In this document: one piece after another, positions 1-10,796 of the stretch
Position numbering within the stretch: position 1 is the stretch's first letter
Layout: every line of letters begins with the position of its first letter
Source of the DNA: Silene noctiflora
Taxonomy: Eukaryota; Streptophyta; Magnoliopsida; Caryophyllales; Caryophyllaceae
Assembly (NCBI GenBank): GCA_009801015.1
Contig: VHZZ01000039.1
Span: 335,326 to 378,251, forward strand
Length of the DNA: 42,926 bases
Direction: 5' to 3'
Notes under the pieces: generated by a model
Told to the model about the DNA's origin: nothing
Seen by the model: the letters and a program-made list of their open reading frames with translations, nothing else
Database searches by the model: none
Translations under genes and position numbers: made by a program

Positions 1-2226
1 AAAAATGGAGGAAAAATGGAAAAGCAGATCCATGGAAGGTGCTGGAACTATGTGGAGGAGTAAAAGACACTGTCAAAATTGGAATGATATTTAGAGATGA
101 CACAACCGTAAATACATAGTAGGAGCAAGGGCATAAACAGTCTCAAACCAACCCAACCCCCCAATCCTCTTTTTATATAAGGATATAAGGATAATAATAA
201 TATTATTATTATCCATCCTCTTGTTAAAGCACCGGCGGAGGCGGTACGCTCCATATTTGTCGGGCTTTCAATTTTGAAGATTTACACTCTCTGCTCTTCT
301 GTCTTTACGCGCAAGCATGTCACCATGTTGTCAATTAATATAACATTTCCTTTATTTTGTGGCTCATAAATGTTGAAATAAGGATAGTGAATGATATTAG
401 TGAAACAATAATAAGCTTTAGCATCTTACATTTTCCTTCTTACTAATCACAAATATACATATATTATTATATTGGCAATGGTCGAAATAAATAGTTGAAG
501 GTGAAAAGGGTAGCTAATTAAGCTTAAGATAAGACTTGTGAGGCATGGGTGGGTTTTGTATTAAAAAAAGAGGAAGTGGAGCTGTGGAGGGGACAATGAG
601 GAGATACCCAGCTGCTTTAGACACTAGTGTTTTTTGTTGGCATTAGCGCATCCAATCTTTTTTTTTTTAGGTTAGCTAGGGGATATTCATATTCATTTTC
701 ATATTCATATTGAGCAGGTCAACCAAATAAGCTAGGCCAATTGCATGCCTCTACATGCATACTATTTATTACTAACATATATAAAATTCTTAAAATGAAG
801 ATCGCAAGAAGTTTCAGCAACTGCTTTTTGCTGCGTCACCTCCTCCTATTTCAATTCAAAATATCATCTAATCCGTACTAGTTATTACTACAAATAATCC
901 CTTAATTAGCCTGCTACGTGTGCTAATACCTCATCATCTAGCTACTAATCTTGTTGACGATTAATTATAATTACTCATTTGTGTTGGCCCCACTGTTTCT
1001 TTTCTTTTTTTTTGTTTTTGGTAAAAGATTGGTCAATATAATGCTTGGGTGGGGTTACTAAATTTACTCCGTCCAGGTCTCTGACGGTACTAATCAACTA
1101 CGTAGCTTGCAAGTTAAGCTACTTGTTCATTTAGGGACTAATGCTACATATGAGATGACATAATCAGTAGTATTCATTTTTGAAGTGGTCAACAAGTTAA
1201 GCTCAATATCAAATTATCAATATCATTGCAATATATTGACCATAATAACATGGATTCGCGGTAATTACAATGACTACTCCGTTAGTCCATTTTAATTCTT
1301 GACCCTATTACATACATGTTCTACGGATGCTCTTACAATAATAACGATGATGATGCAATGAACTATGTGATATTTTGATGATTTAATTCTACCTAATATT
1401 TTATACCTTTTGTCGAACATTACCAAATTGAAATTAATGAGCAAATTCGACAATCTTTTTGCCAAATTAACTAAATTTTCGACAAACAAATCAAAATGCC
1501 AATCAAATTAGTCATCATTTCGTCCAAATTAGCCACAATCTCAGNCAAACTAGTCAAAATTGTAGTGAAATTTTTNTAAGTAATTAAGTTAGTAGCTAAT
1601 CAAAACAGTTAGCGGTGGTTAAATATAGTAAATAATGTATGTAATATGCCAAAAATAATGTTTTCAAGTTAGAATTTTGTCTAATTTCATCGGAAATTTC
1701 AATTTGGTAGTGTTCTACAAAAGTTAAAAAATATTAGGCAGTTTCTCGCAAAATAAAAAATTTTAGATAGTAGTTATGAAAATGAGGTAAATATTAGGTA
1801 GTTTTTGACAAAAAAACTCTTTGTTATATTTGGCCATTTGGGAGAAACGAATAATTAACAGGTTAGTCTTTACTGGTTTGGTAGTATTTCACAAATATGT
1901 CGATTTGATAGATCATCGAAGTTCAGGTACAATCAAGCCATGACAGCTAACCTCTCTCGTTTTAAAATTAAAACGTACTCCGTATTAAATATCATCTCAC
2001 TTCAATATTTAATTTAAGATAAATCTTTAACTTTTGACTATGTATTCCGTCTTTACTTTATTCATGTTATTTGACTAGTCTTAAATTTAAAACGGATAGA
2101 ACCCGTGATAAACAAAAATTTGTCGACCATGTCAAGTTGGGAAGTCGAGAGTGGGTGAGGGTTGACGGTACTCTATGAGTCTAACCACGTGGTTTTGTGT
2201 CTGAATCCCAAATTCCAAGTCGAGCT
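1..2226. other. Intergenic, AT-rich, no supported gene
   Basis: This stretch lies upstream of the IQM gene. It is AT-rich with frequent stops in all frames. Around 1430-1620 there is low-complexity sequence built from loosely repeated words of the type CAAATTAG, and ambiguous bases stand at 1545 and 1576. Fragments such as TACTCCGT (about 1975) look like worn ends of small inverted-repeat transposons, but I could not pair them. A short minus-strand frame starting at 254 could be the first exon of a gene leaving the left edge, but nothing supports it beyond an ATG. Confidence 0.5.
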
Positions 2227-2433
2227 GTATATATATATATTTGTGCAACAACCCACCCTTTAACTTGCTCTTACTCCATTATATTTGCTGTCTCTCCCAT
2301 TTCTCTCATTTGAACTCACACTCCTTAAATTACTACTTGTCCATCCATTGTCTTTTCAATCTTTAACATTTCTAACAAGGGAGTAACAATCACATTCACC
2401 ATTTCACCAATTACCCTTGACGCCCTTTTCCAG
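2227..2433 (+). promoter_or_regulatory. Core promoter and non-coding exon 1 of the IQM gene
   Basis: A TATA-like run of alternating T and A lies at about 2228-2242. It is followed after some 25-35 bases by pyrimidine-rich sequence typical of a plant 5' leader, so transcription probably starts near 2265-2290. The leader appears to end at 2433 (CAG followed by GTAATTC), and a 5' UTR intron runs from 2434 to 2680 and closes with TTACTACAG. Leader introns of this kind often raise expression in plants. The start site is inferred; the splice borders are visible. Confidence 0.5.
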
Positions 2434-2696
2434 GTAATTCTAAGTTTCCATCTATACAACCAAACTTGTTAATTGGGCCATTGTGTGTTTTTTTTTTTAC
2501 CTCAGTTTCTGAACAAAAACATAATGTAATGCTTGGATTTATTTCTAGGATCCATTTCCTGTTGTTTCGTTCTTACTTTTGTTTTATTTAATGGATTCCA
2601 TAGTTATTCATTCATGTATATACGATTGATTGGCACAATGATAATGATATTGATACTAGTCTAGTTTAATTTTACTACAGGAAATATAAACGGGGA

Positions 2697-5096
2697 ATGG
2701 GCGTATCGTATTCGTGTTCATGCCCACTAGCCTCAGGCCACGATCTAGAAAGCGGTTTGGAATCGATAATAGTCAAGTCTGTGAGTTTGGGGGATGATCA
2801 AGTTAAGACACCCGAGAGGTCCATCAGTTTCAATGCCCAACATCATGATTCACAGCCATTGATTCTCCATAAATCTCCTGCTTCAGGAAAGATGATTCTA
2901 GAAGGATCTGTCAGCTTCAAACAAAGACAATCCACCACTTTGATTTCTGTTCTACCTTCTCCTTCTCCGCCTACGGATCTACATTCTTTCGGATTGTCCA
3001 GCCCCAAGCACCAGGCTGCTGTTAAGTTGCAGAAAGTTTATAAAAGCTTCCGCACCCGCAGAAAGCTTGCTGATTGTGCTGTACTTGTTGAGCAAAGCTG
3101 GTGAGTCACCCTTTTTTCTTCCCTTCCCTTTCATTATCATTACCCTTTATATTTGACTGCTCATGCCGACTTTCGTTCCCGCTTTTAGGTGGAAGCTTTT
3201 AGATTTTGCTGAGCTCAAGCATAGCTCCATTTCTTTCTTCGATATTGAACACCATGAGACTGCCATTTCACGTTGGTCCAGAGCCAAAACTAGGGCTGCT
3301 AAGGTCGGTAAAGGTCTCTCCAAGAATGGCAAAGCTCAAAAGCTCGCCTTGCAGCATTGGTTAGAGGCTGTAAGTATTCCTTCTCCCTTGCTTTTAGTTT
3401 CCCATTTTTCGTGTTTCCGTCTTAACGACTGCTGAATCAACTTACTATTTTGTGTGCCACAGATTGATCCTCGACACCGTTATGGACATAATCTTCACTT
3501 CTACTACACTAAATGGCTCGAGTCTCAGAGCAGAGAACCCTTCTTTTACTGGTAAATTTCACTCAATTTTTTCCCCTTTATATAGATTATTAAGCAGCTG
3601 AAATTGTTCCTGATAAATTTCTTCTTGATTGGGACAGGCTTGATATTGGAGAAGGAAGAGAGGTTAACTTGGAGAAATGCTCAAGATGTAAGCTTCAACA
3701 GCAGTGTATTAAATATCTTGGGCCGGTAAGTGTCAACTCTGCTCGTTATAATTAGTACTATGAATTAACCAAATTTGATATTGAGGAAATTTCTTACTAA
3801 ACTTTTTCTTCACAGATGGAGAGAAAGGCCTATGAAGTTGCAGTTGAAGATGGAAAATTCTTCTATAGAGAAAGTGGTGAGATCCTTGACACCTCGTCTG
3901 AACCCCATGCCAAGTGGATATTTGTGTTGAGCACGTCCAAGGCCTTGTACGTCAGCAAAAAGAAGAAAGGCACTTTCCAGCACTCTAGCTTCTTGGCTGG
4001 AGGGGCCACATCTGCCGCTGGGAGACTCGTCGTTGAAAATGGCATGCTTAAGGTAAAAACATTGATAACTACCACATTACAGTATCAGCTTAAATGTTTT
4101 CAACTATGGCGGTCATTGACAGAAGTAATCTCTTTTTATGAACAGGCGGTATGGCCTCACAGCGGCCACTATAGGCCTACTCCAGAAAACTTCCAAGAGT
4201 TCATTGCCTTCCTCACAGAAAATAATGTGGATCTTACAGATGTTAAGGTAAGCTAGTGGATAAGTACTGGCTTGAATTTTTTTTTGAAAAAGTAACCCCC
4301 CAACGCTATTGGTCAGTTCCCAATCTAATCTGCTGCATCTTTGTTTGTGTGCTCTTTGCAGATGGATCCAGTAGACGAGGATGAAAAATCAATTGGCAAA
4401 CAGAAAAGCGGTCTTCATTTCAGAAACTCTTCTGAAGAAGATCTGGGCACAGATAGTGTAATGGAGAACGAGGGAGAAATCAGAAGCATTGCTACAGAAG
4501 CGGAAGCATTGTTAGAAGAAGAGCAAACCATTGTTGCACCAGATGATTCCAGTTCTCAGCTTTCTAGTATCTTGACAAGAAAGTTGACCAATCTCGAGAT
4601 ACCTAGTAGAGACGAGTTGTTTATGAGAATGCAGGGTGAAAATGAGACTTCAGTATCCAGAATTGATTCTGTAAATATTGGTGATGGTTATGATTCAGCC
4701 AAAGAAGAAGCATCAGAGGCAGACGACCAAGTAGAAAAAGAAGGTATAGTGGTGGAAGAAGATGAAGAGGATAAACAGAAAATCATTCCTGCAGCAGCAA
4801 TCCTTGAAAGGATAAACTCTCATAAAGAAACTAAATCATACCAACTAGGAAAACAGTTGTCGTGTAAATGGACGACAGGAGCAGGGCCTCGTATCGGATG
4901 CGTGAGAGATTACCCGTCAGAGCTGCAGTTGCGGGCTCTGGAGCAAGTGAATCTGTCTCCGAGAAGTGCACGTGCCCAAATAAAACCATCGTTTTCTCCA
5001 GGGTCAAGCCCCAAGGCATCAACACCAAAGTCAGTAGTGTGTCGACGAAGTATGGAGCAGTGTAAGGTGCAGTTGTCGTCTCCGTTGAGGCGTTAG
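2697..5096 (+). CDS. IQM1: IQ-motif calmodulin-binding protein, IQM1-like (7 coding exons)
   Basis: The coding exons are 2697-3100, 3189-3369, 3463-3551, 3638-3725, 3816-4052, 4146-4247 and 4362-5096. All borders are GT-AG and all phases fit, giving 611 aa. The IQM family consists of plant proteins with one IQ motif that bind calmodulin without needing calcium; Arabidopsis IQM1 is linked to stomatal behaviour, catalase activity and jasmonate responses. Here the IQ motif is at about residues 106-126 ([20 protein letters not shown]). It is followed by the long conserved IQM core, with [45 protein letters not shown] and [19 protein letters not shown]. Residues 380-500 are acidic and probably disordered, and the conserved tail contains [19 protein letters not shown]. 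The start MGVSYSCSC has Gly2, Ser6 and Cys7/Cys9, a possible myristoylation and palmitoylation site. The ATG lies 16 bases after the leader-intron acceptor. IQM1 rather than another IQM paralogue is judged from remembered sequence. Confidence 0.95.
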
Positions 5097-7389
5097 AAAT
5101 GAATTAGACCAATTCTTTATTTGTTTCATTCTTTCCTCTGTGTATAGATTGAGAGGGTGTAGGTTTTAGGGAAACTTGGGGGGTTTTTTTAGCAACAGCC
5201 CAAGTTGAGTACACATTACATTACTTTTTTTGAGCTTGTTTCCGTACATAGACATGCGGAAATGCTAAAATGTTGAGATTAGAAACATGTGAATTATACT
5301 ATTGAATTATTGATTAGTAATTGTTTCAAGTAAGTCGAGTTTTTTGAAATGCAATGGTGATGATAACGAAGACCAGATGAGTTTCAAAGTCGAGTTTTTG
5401 TTTCAATTCCAATGAAGCCAACCGAACACCCCCTTAAGAAAAGACGGTAAATGAAGGAGTAGGTTGGTTAGGGTACTGATCCAAACTCGAAAAGTGAAAT
5501 GCGGACTAAATGAAACAAGTGTTAATTTGTATGTTAGTGGTTGGCTGAACCTTGATACTGCTGTCATACAACTGCAAAACACATGCTGTTGGTTTGATTT
5601 TTGGTCAATCTTTTTTTTTTCGAACTTGTACATTGACTTAATTTTATATGGGAATTCCCAACTTTGATTCACCAAATAGAGCAACTTGTCTGTCTACCTG
5701 TGTTTTTTACGAGGTTAATTATTTATCCGCGCAAACGAGTTATCTAACACTTTCAAATTTGCCTTTCAGTCTATTATTCACTAATTGGTTTTACTTAAAA
5801 TGGTTTTATTGTTTGAAATGAGAGTATACACATCTTTTCCGCTTTAGATATGGATTCATTGTTTTTTTTTGTTTTTTTTTTCTCTGTTTTTTTTTTGTGA
5901 ACTTTTGTGAGATCATATGTATCGTAGTCTTGTAGTTCTATGGGTTTATCCCTTCTTATTAATAGAAAAACTCAAGCATGAAGTCACTTTTTTACGCACC
6001 AGTTTTGGTTAATAGTCCCTAGCAATTGGGTAAGCATGATTGCATGAATATATTATATACTTACCAAATCTTGATGCTTATTTATTATTCCCTCCAATCC
6101 TAGTAAGAGTGTTTAGAATAGACAAAGCTGAGAGCAATAGAAAATAAGAGTGATATGTACCTTAAAACAACCAACGTCGGTGATTTGATGCTCTTTTAAT
6201 TCAAAGATCCTTATTATAACCAACCACCTTATGAGAAGCTGAAGCTTCCTCTCTGATTATGCAATTATGCATGCTCATTGCTCAACATTCATACCCCACC
6301 ACTCTATTACTAATCACATAATACTAACTCGTCAATCTTGATTATCATATCAATTTATTTCCACTTCTATTCTAATCGGAGATAAAAGCCGTTTTAAAAT
6401 AAGACGGCCTTAAACAAGAATCGGATATTATACAGAGTATATACTTGGTAATTCTACTTAGTTACCACTTACCCGTTACCACAGTCACTATATTATGCTA
6501 TGCTTGCATATTTGGTCGTTATTCACCAAAATACTCAGGCCACACACTTTCTACTTGCCAATTACCTAACAATAACAATAATAATAATAATAATATAGTG
6601 TCTCAGGATACCGGGGCGCGTGCGGCTGCTTTTGGCTGCTTTTATTTTTACCCGACTTAGCTTTGCTATAGATAAGGGGTGGAAGCCCAGATAGTGTCTC
6701 GGCTGCCCACCAATTTCTTGTAAACTTTGTTTTGATTTCTCAATAAAAGTTGTGATTTTTATTATAAAAATAAAATAAATAAATAATAATAATAATATGT
6801 ACTGATTACTTAAAACTCGTTAATAAAATAATAATTTCAAGAAGACAAATAACACTGCTTCAAATTATCGAAAGAATCCGCAAAATAAAATGGAAAAAAA
6901 ATATGACGAGTATTTAAGTTGGAAGCCTCAATTTCTTTTGGTGACCACTAAAATTTAATATAGTTTATCAAAAATTCACAATACACAAGAATAATATTTG
7001 TTTTTTTTATGTAAAATGTCGGATTGAAATTGGGATGTTAAAACAGATGTGAATATCTAATGATAGACGTTTTGGTGAGAAGTTGTGATTCATGTGAATG
7101 TTGTACGGTAATACTCTTATACTCCTGGTACCACCAAAATGTGATAAGTGATAACATAGAATACAATATTAGTGTTCACAATAAATCAATGAATAAATGT
7201 GTCACCATTAGAATGTGATACTCTCTTTGTTTTGGTCCACGACTTTTCCTAAACAGAAATTACAAAGGAAAGGGAAGCTGAAGGATGACCAGTGGCACAG
7301 CAGATTGAGGAGTAAAATACCCGAGTGAAGTGGAGTGAAGTCGCAACCAAACGCAGCTTCAACAACGTCCATACAGAAATCACGAAAAT
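5097..7389. other. IQM 3' UTR and intergenic spacer
   Basis: The first 150-250 bases are the T-rich 3' UTR of the IQM gene. Beyond that I see no gene. At 6385-6415 there is TAAGACGGCC-type sequence, a word that recurs near 12005. A small AAT microsatellite lies at about 6570-6594. A possible retroposon tail at 6600-6800 is listed separately. The last 150 bases are the proximal promoter and leader of the carrier gene. No clear TATA box is seen there. Confidence 0.5.
6596..6800 (+). mobile_element. Possible 3' end of a non-LTR retroposon
   Basis: A locally GC-richer segment is followed by a stop-rich tail, a polyadenylation-like signal (TCAATAAAAG at about 6740) and an A/T-rich tract built from AAATAAAT and AATAAT units up to about 6797. 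This arrangement, with unique-looking sequence ending in a signal and an A-rich tail, is what a 5'-truncated LINE or a retroposed transcript end looks like. No reverse transcriptase frame is present. The left limit is a guess, and the family is not identified. Confidence 0.3.
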
Positions 7390-8608
7390 ATGGGAGATGA
7401 AAAGGGGAAAGCAGCTTGGATCAGGGTTAAGCCCTTTGTTAACGGTGGGGTTTCTGGAATGCTGGCAACCTGTGTTATCCAGCCCATCGACATGGTCAAG
7501 GTCAGAGTACAGTTGGGTCAAGGCTCTGCACCACTTGTGGCTACCAACATGCTCCGTCATGAGGGTCTTTCTGCCTTCTACAAGGTTACCCGCTTTTCTT
7601 CTTCTCCTCCTACTACTCTATCTACTCCCTGCTACTGGTTTCCAACAAACTGAATTTTATCATTCAACAGGGTCTCTCAGCAGGTTTGCTAAGGCAAGCT
7701 ACCTACACCACTGCCCGTCTTGGATCTTTCAAGTTACTACTTCTTTCTCCTCCACCTTGTTTAATACCCAAGTGCTTTGCTAGACAAAGTAACCCAATCA
7801 TCTGATACCTTTTCTATTGTCAGGATTCTGACGAATAAAGCCATTGCTGCCAACGACGGGAAGCCTCTACCTCTGTATAAAAAAGCTCTTTGCGGTTTGA
7901 GTGCCGGAGCCATAGGAGCAAGCGTTGGGAGTCCAGCTGACTTAGCGCTCATACGCATGCAAGCTGATGCAACCTTAGCCGAGGCCCAACGCCGACACTA
8001 CAAAAATGTGTTTCATGCTCTCTTCCGTATTGTGGCTGATGAAGGTGTTTTAGCCCTTTGGAAAGGAGCTGCCCCCACTGTTGTTAGAGCAATGTCCCTT
8101 AACATGGGCATGCTGGCCTCTTATGATCAATCTGTTGAGTTCTTCCGGGATACGCTGGGCTCCGGAGAAGCTGCCACTGTCTTCGGTAACTTCTCATGTT
8201 CACAATCAGATGCTATCACTACAGTTCATCAACTCTTGGCTAATTTGTAACTTGTTCAGGAGCTAGTGCTGTGTCTGGATTCTTCGCTTCTGCCTGCAGT
8301 TTGCCTTTTGACTATGTCAAAACTCAAATTCAAAAGATGCAGCCAGATGCAGGGGGCAAGTATCCTTACTCAGGCTCTTTGGATTGTGCCATCAAAACCT
8401 TGAAATCTGGGGGACCTTTCAAGTTCTATACTGGCTTCCCCGTGTATTGTGTTCGTATTGCACCCCATGCCATGGTAAGCCCATCTTTACCTTTCCTTTT
8501 CTGCGCACATTATCCTTTGCAAACTGATATTAAATGATGCAATCAACGCAGTTGACATTGATCTTCCTGCATGAACTCGACAAGTTTGAGACTTCTGTGG
8601 GACTGTAG
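7390..8608 (+). CDS. DTC: Mitochondrial dicarboxylate/tricarboxylate carrier (5 exons)
   Basis: The exons are 7390-7584, 7671-7732, 7824-8185, 8260-8474 and 8552-8608, giving 296 aa with all borders GT-AG. The Arabidopsis DTC is 298 aa. The protein sits in the mitochondrial inner membrane and exchanges dicarboxylates (2-oxoglutarate, malate, oxaloacetate) for tricarboxylates (citrate, isocitrate), feeding nitrogen assimilation and redox export. Three mitochondrial-carrier repeats are visible, each with its PX(D/E)XX(K/R) signature: PIDMVK at residue 32, PADLAL followed by IR at residue 123, and PFDYVK at residue 222. Family-typical stretches include VKPFVNGG at the N terminus, GLLRQATYTTARLGSFK and VVRAMSLNMGMLASYDQS. 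There is no cleavable presequence, as expected for this family. The C terminus (LIFLHELDKFETSVGL) is the least conserved part. Introns are 75-91 nt, so the gene is compact and free of insertions. Confidence 0.96.
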
Positions 8609-9060
8609 TGTCCTTTCAATACAGTCAAATCGTTGATCTTCAGAACTTGGGAACTTTCGTAGGCTCAGTTGGGAAGCATTCCATTAAGCAGGATTTAATT
8701 ACTAAGGGCAGGACCTTTTCAACCTCAAATTGTACTTTTCTGACGTTAATAAGCATAAAGCATAGACTCGTGCTCGCTTTCCAGCAACAAGTTCCAACTT
8801 TTTGGTCCAGCTGCATGTATGTCAGTGTAAAAGGGCAGGATCATCATTCCCAAAAATGTTGAGCATTTATTTTGCTGAATGCCATATTCAACACTTTGCT
8901 ATTCGATGAAGTTCACGACTCCATAAGTAGTATTGAGTTCTTAAAAAACAAGACGACTTCTCTTTAAGTTGAAAATAAATGAACACTGCTCTTTGAAACT
9001 TAATTTCATTATTGATCAAACATTCATTGTATTCTTGTTTCTGCAGAGAAAAATACTGCT
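8609..9060 (+). other. Probable 3' UTR of the DTC gene
   Basis: This AT-rich, T-rich sequence follows the DTC stop codon and has no coding potential. Possible polyadenylation contexts (AATAAATG near 8975, and a T-rich tract ending near 9045) suggest the transcript ends before about 9060. The exact cleavage site cannot be placed without transcript data. Confidence 0.4.
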
Positions 9061-10075
9061 CCATCAACTATGATTATCTCACTCGTCACTATCATAGCAA
9101 ACGGCAGGAAAAAAAAAGTTCACAGCATATATCATGAAAATTGCAGCCTACTGTGCTGTAATTTCTCCGACTTCTCATATGTAGAAAAAATAACCCCTAT
9201 AAGAGTCATCATCTTTCATATAGGTCCTCTTTCACATCACTCTAACTTCCCCCACAAAGGTAGGAAGTTGGGGAAAAAAGATACCAACTATAACTGAAAT
9301 TGATAGCCGCAACTCTATTTTTCCCTGCAAAGAGAAGCGAACATCAATCAGCAGAATTCAAAATGTCCCAACGTATTTTACACAATTCACATAAGAGAGA
9401 TCACTTTCATGTTGTCATAGTGACGAATTCTCATGAAATATGTGTTACTCTGTCATGGAAACCCACCCCAAACCGACGAGTTAAAGGCACGAGTTCAGAA
9501 AGTTGAGATCTTCAGATCATCTGGAGAACTGAAGAGGAGACTCAATAACGACCAAGCAAAAAGTAATCACAGACAAACACTCAGTTTGAATCAGAAACCT
9601 CGAACTTGCCCCGTCTTTAGTAACCTAGTCAAACACGCAGGAGCACCAAGTCCTCAACAATCACAAGTTTGTTAGTGATTTTGATCACAAAGACAATTAA
9701 GTGCATTCGGGTTTTCGAGTCAAAATTGGTTTTGAGCTCGTAATGGATATAATGTGAGTCGGGAATACGGAGTGTATGCTCATATCGAGTTCATGTATGT
9801 AATGGATAAGGTATTGATAAGTAAATTTATCATGTTCGGTAAGTATATACGAGATATATGGCATCCCCTATCGGGGTCATGTGCTCGGGGTTGTGCTTTA
9901 TATATACTTGGCGAATTTCGAATAAGCAAAAATTAAATTTTTACGTCCCCGATCGGGGTTGTCTTCTCCTTCGTGCGCTGCATGTGACTTGACAGTTACA
10001 TATAGGGGTTTGTATGATACGTAACATACAAAACCATGCATATCCATTGCATTTATGATGTTTTACGTATATATG

Positions 10076-10080
<5 letters not shown>

Positions 10081-10108
<28 letters not shown>
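10081..10108. repeat. (TA)14 microsatellite
   Basis: Fourteen uninterrupted TA units, flanked by AT-rich sequence, in the DTC/EF-P spacer. Confidence 0.95.
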
Positions 10109-10111
<3 letters not shown>

Positions 10112-10216
10112 CACATGTGAAAAATTAATATGTGATGCAATTTTCAGATTTTGACAAAATAAAGTAAACAAAACTCTCTTATTGTTAATTATTCTTTGTT
10201 CTTGCCTTAGACAAAG

Positions 10217-10290
10217 GAATCGTCTTATCCTACAGAAATTTCGTGTAACCCAAAGACAATAGGGTCGAAATACTCTAAGGAAAGCGCGTT
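10217..10290. repeat. Dispersed repeat, copy A (copy B at 40767-40836)
   Basis: About 70 bases resemble a stretch at 40767-40836 in the same order and orientation. Shared blocks are CTTATCC(T/C)ACA, GTAACC, AGACA, TAGGGTCGA and GGAA(A/G)..AAGCGCGT. Similarity by eye is around 70 percent with small indels. The two copies lie 30 kb apart in unrelated surroundings, so they are probably pieces of one transposon family, which I cannot name. Confidence 0.5.
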
Positions 10291-10796
10291 TAGCGTGATT
10301 CGATTGGGTGTAATATACCGTCTTATATTGTTTTCATTTCTGTTTTTAGTGCCTTTGTTTGTATTAGTTACTAGTTTGTAATCTTTGTAATACAAAATAT
10401 ACAACAAAGTTTTCTTAGCAAGTTAGTATCACTCTAATCTCAGAATCAGCAAACTTACAAAAATGCTTCTCTTTGATTGGATCACCATTAAAACCTCTGT
10501 CAGAAATCTGTACGGCTGTCTTAACAGGCCTTTCTTCGAAATTCCCAATAGAACATACTCATCTTTAGGCAATACCGTTGTGTATTTTAAAAGTTACATG
10601 CACGTAGCGATAGGCACGACATAGACAGCATAAGGAATCTATAAGTTATTATCATATAAACTGATAAACGACCTATATGAATAATCATCTGACTTTTTAG
10701 GAATCATTGCACCCTTAGCAAGAACACAACAGGATTGACAGCAAGAAAAGAGAAAATGCATGAATTGAAGCCACATTTTAAAAAGGAGAACAATAT

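Larger units (their letters stand above)
9061..10796. other. Spacer between DTC and EF-P, no supported gene
   Basis: DTC and EF-P converge on this spacer. The short frames present (for example at 9433-9675) have no recognisable product. Two stretches near 9865 and 9950 carry CCCC(T/G)ATCGGGGT words. A TA microsatellite lies at 10081-10108, and a repeat shared with the right-hand end of the window lies at 10217-10290. The part just below 10797 should contain the EF-P 3' UTR. Confidence 0.5.

Noticed and set aside
48-254. Minus-strand frame of 68 codons that might be a first exon of a gene leaving the left edge
   Set aside because: It runs through simple TAT/AAT repeats, shows no known motif, and no neighbouring exon can be seen. 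An ATG after a GC-rich leader-like stretch is not enough.
4831-5065. Overlapping frames on both strands within the last IQM exon
   Set aside because: They are shadows of the true frame, which carries the conserved family tail [19 protein letters not shown].
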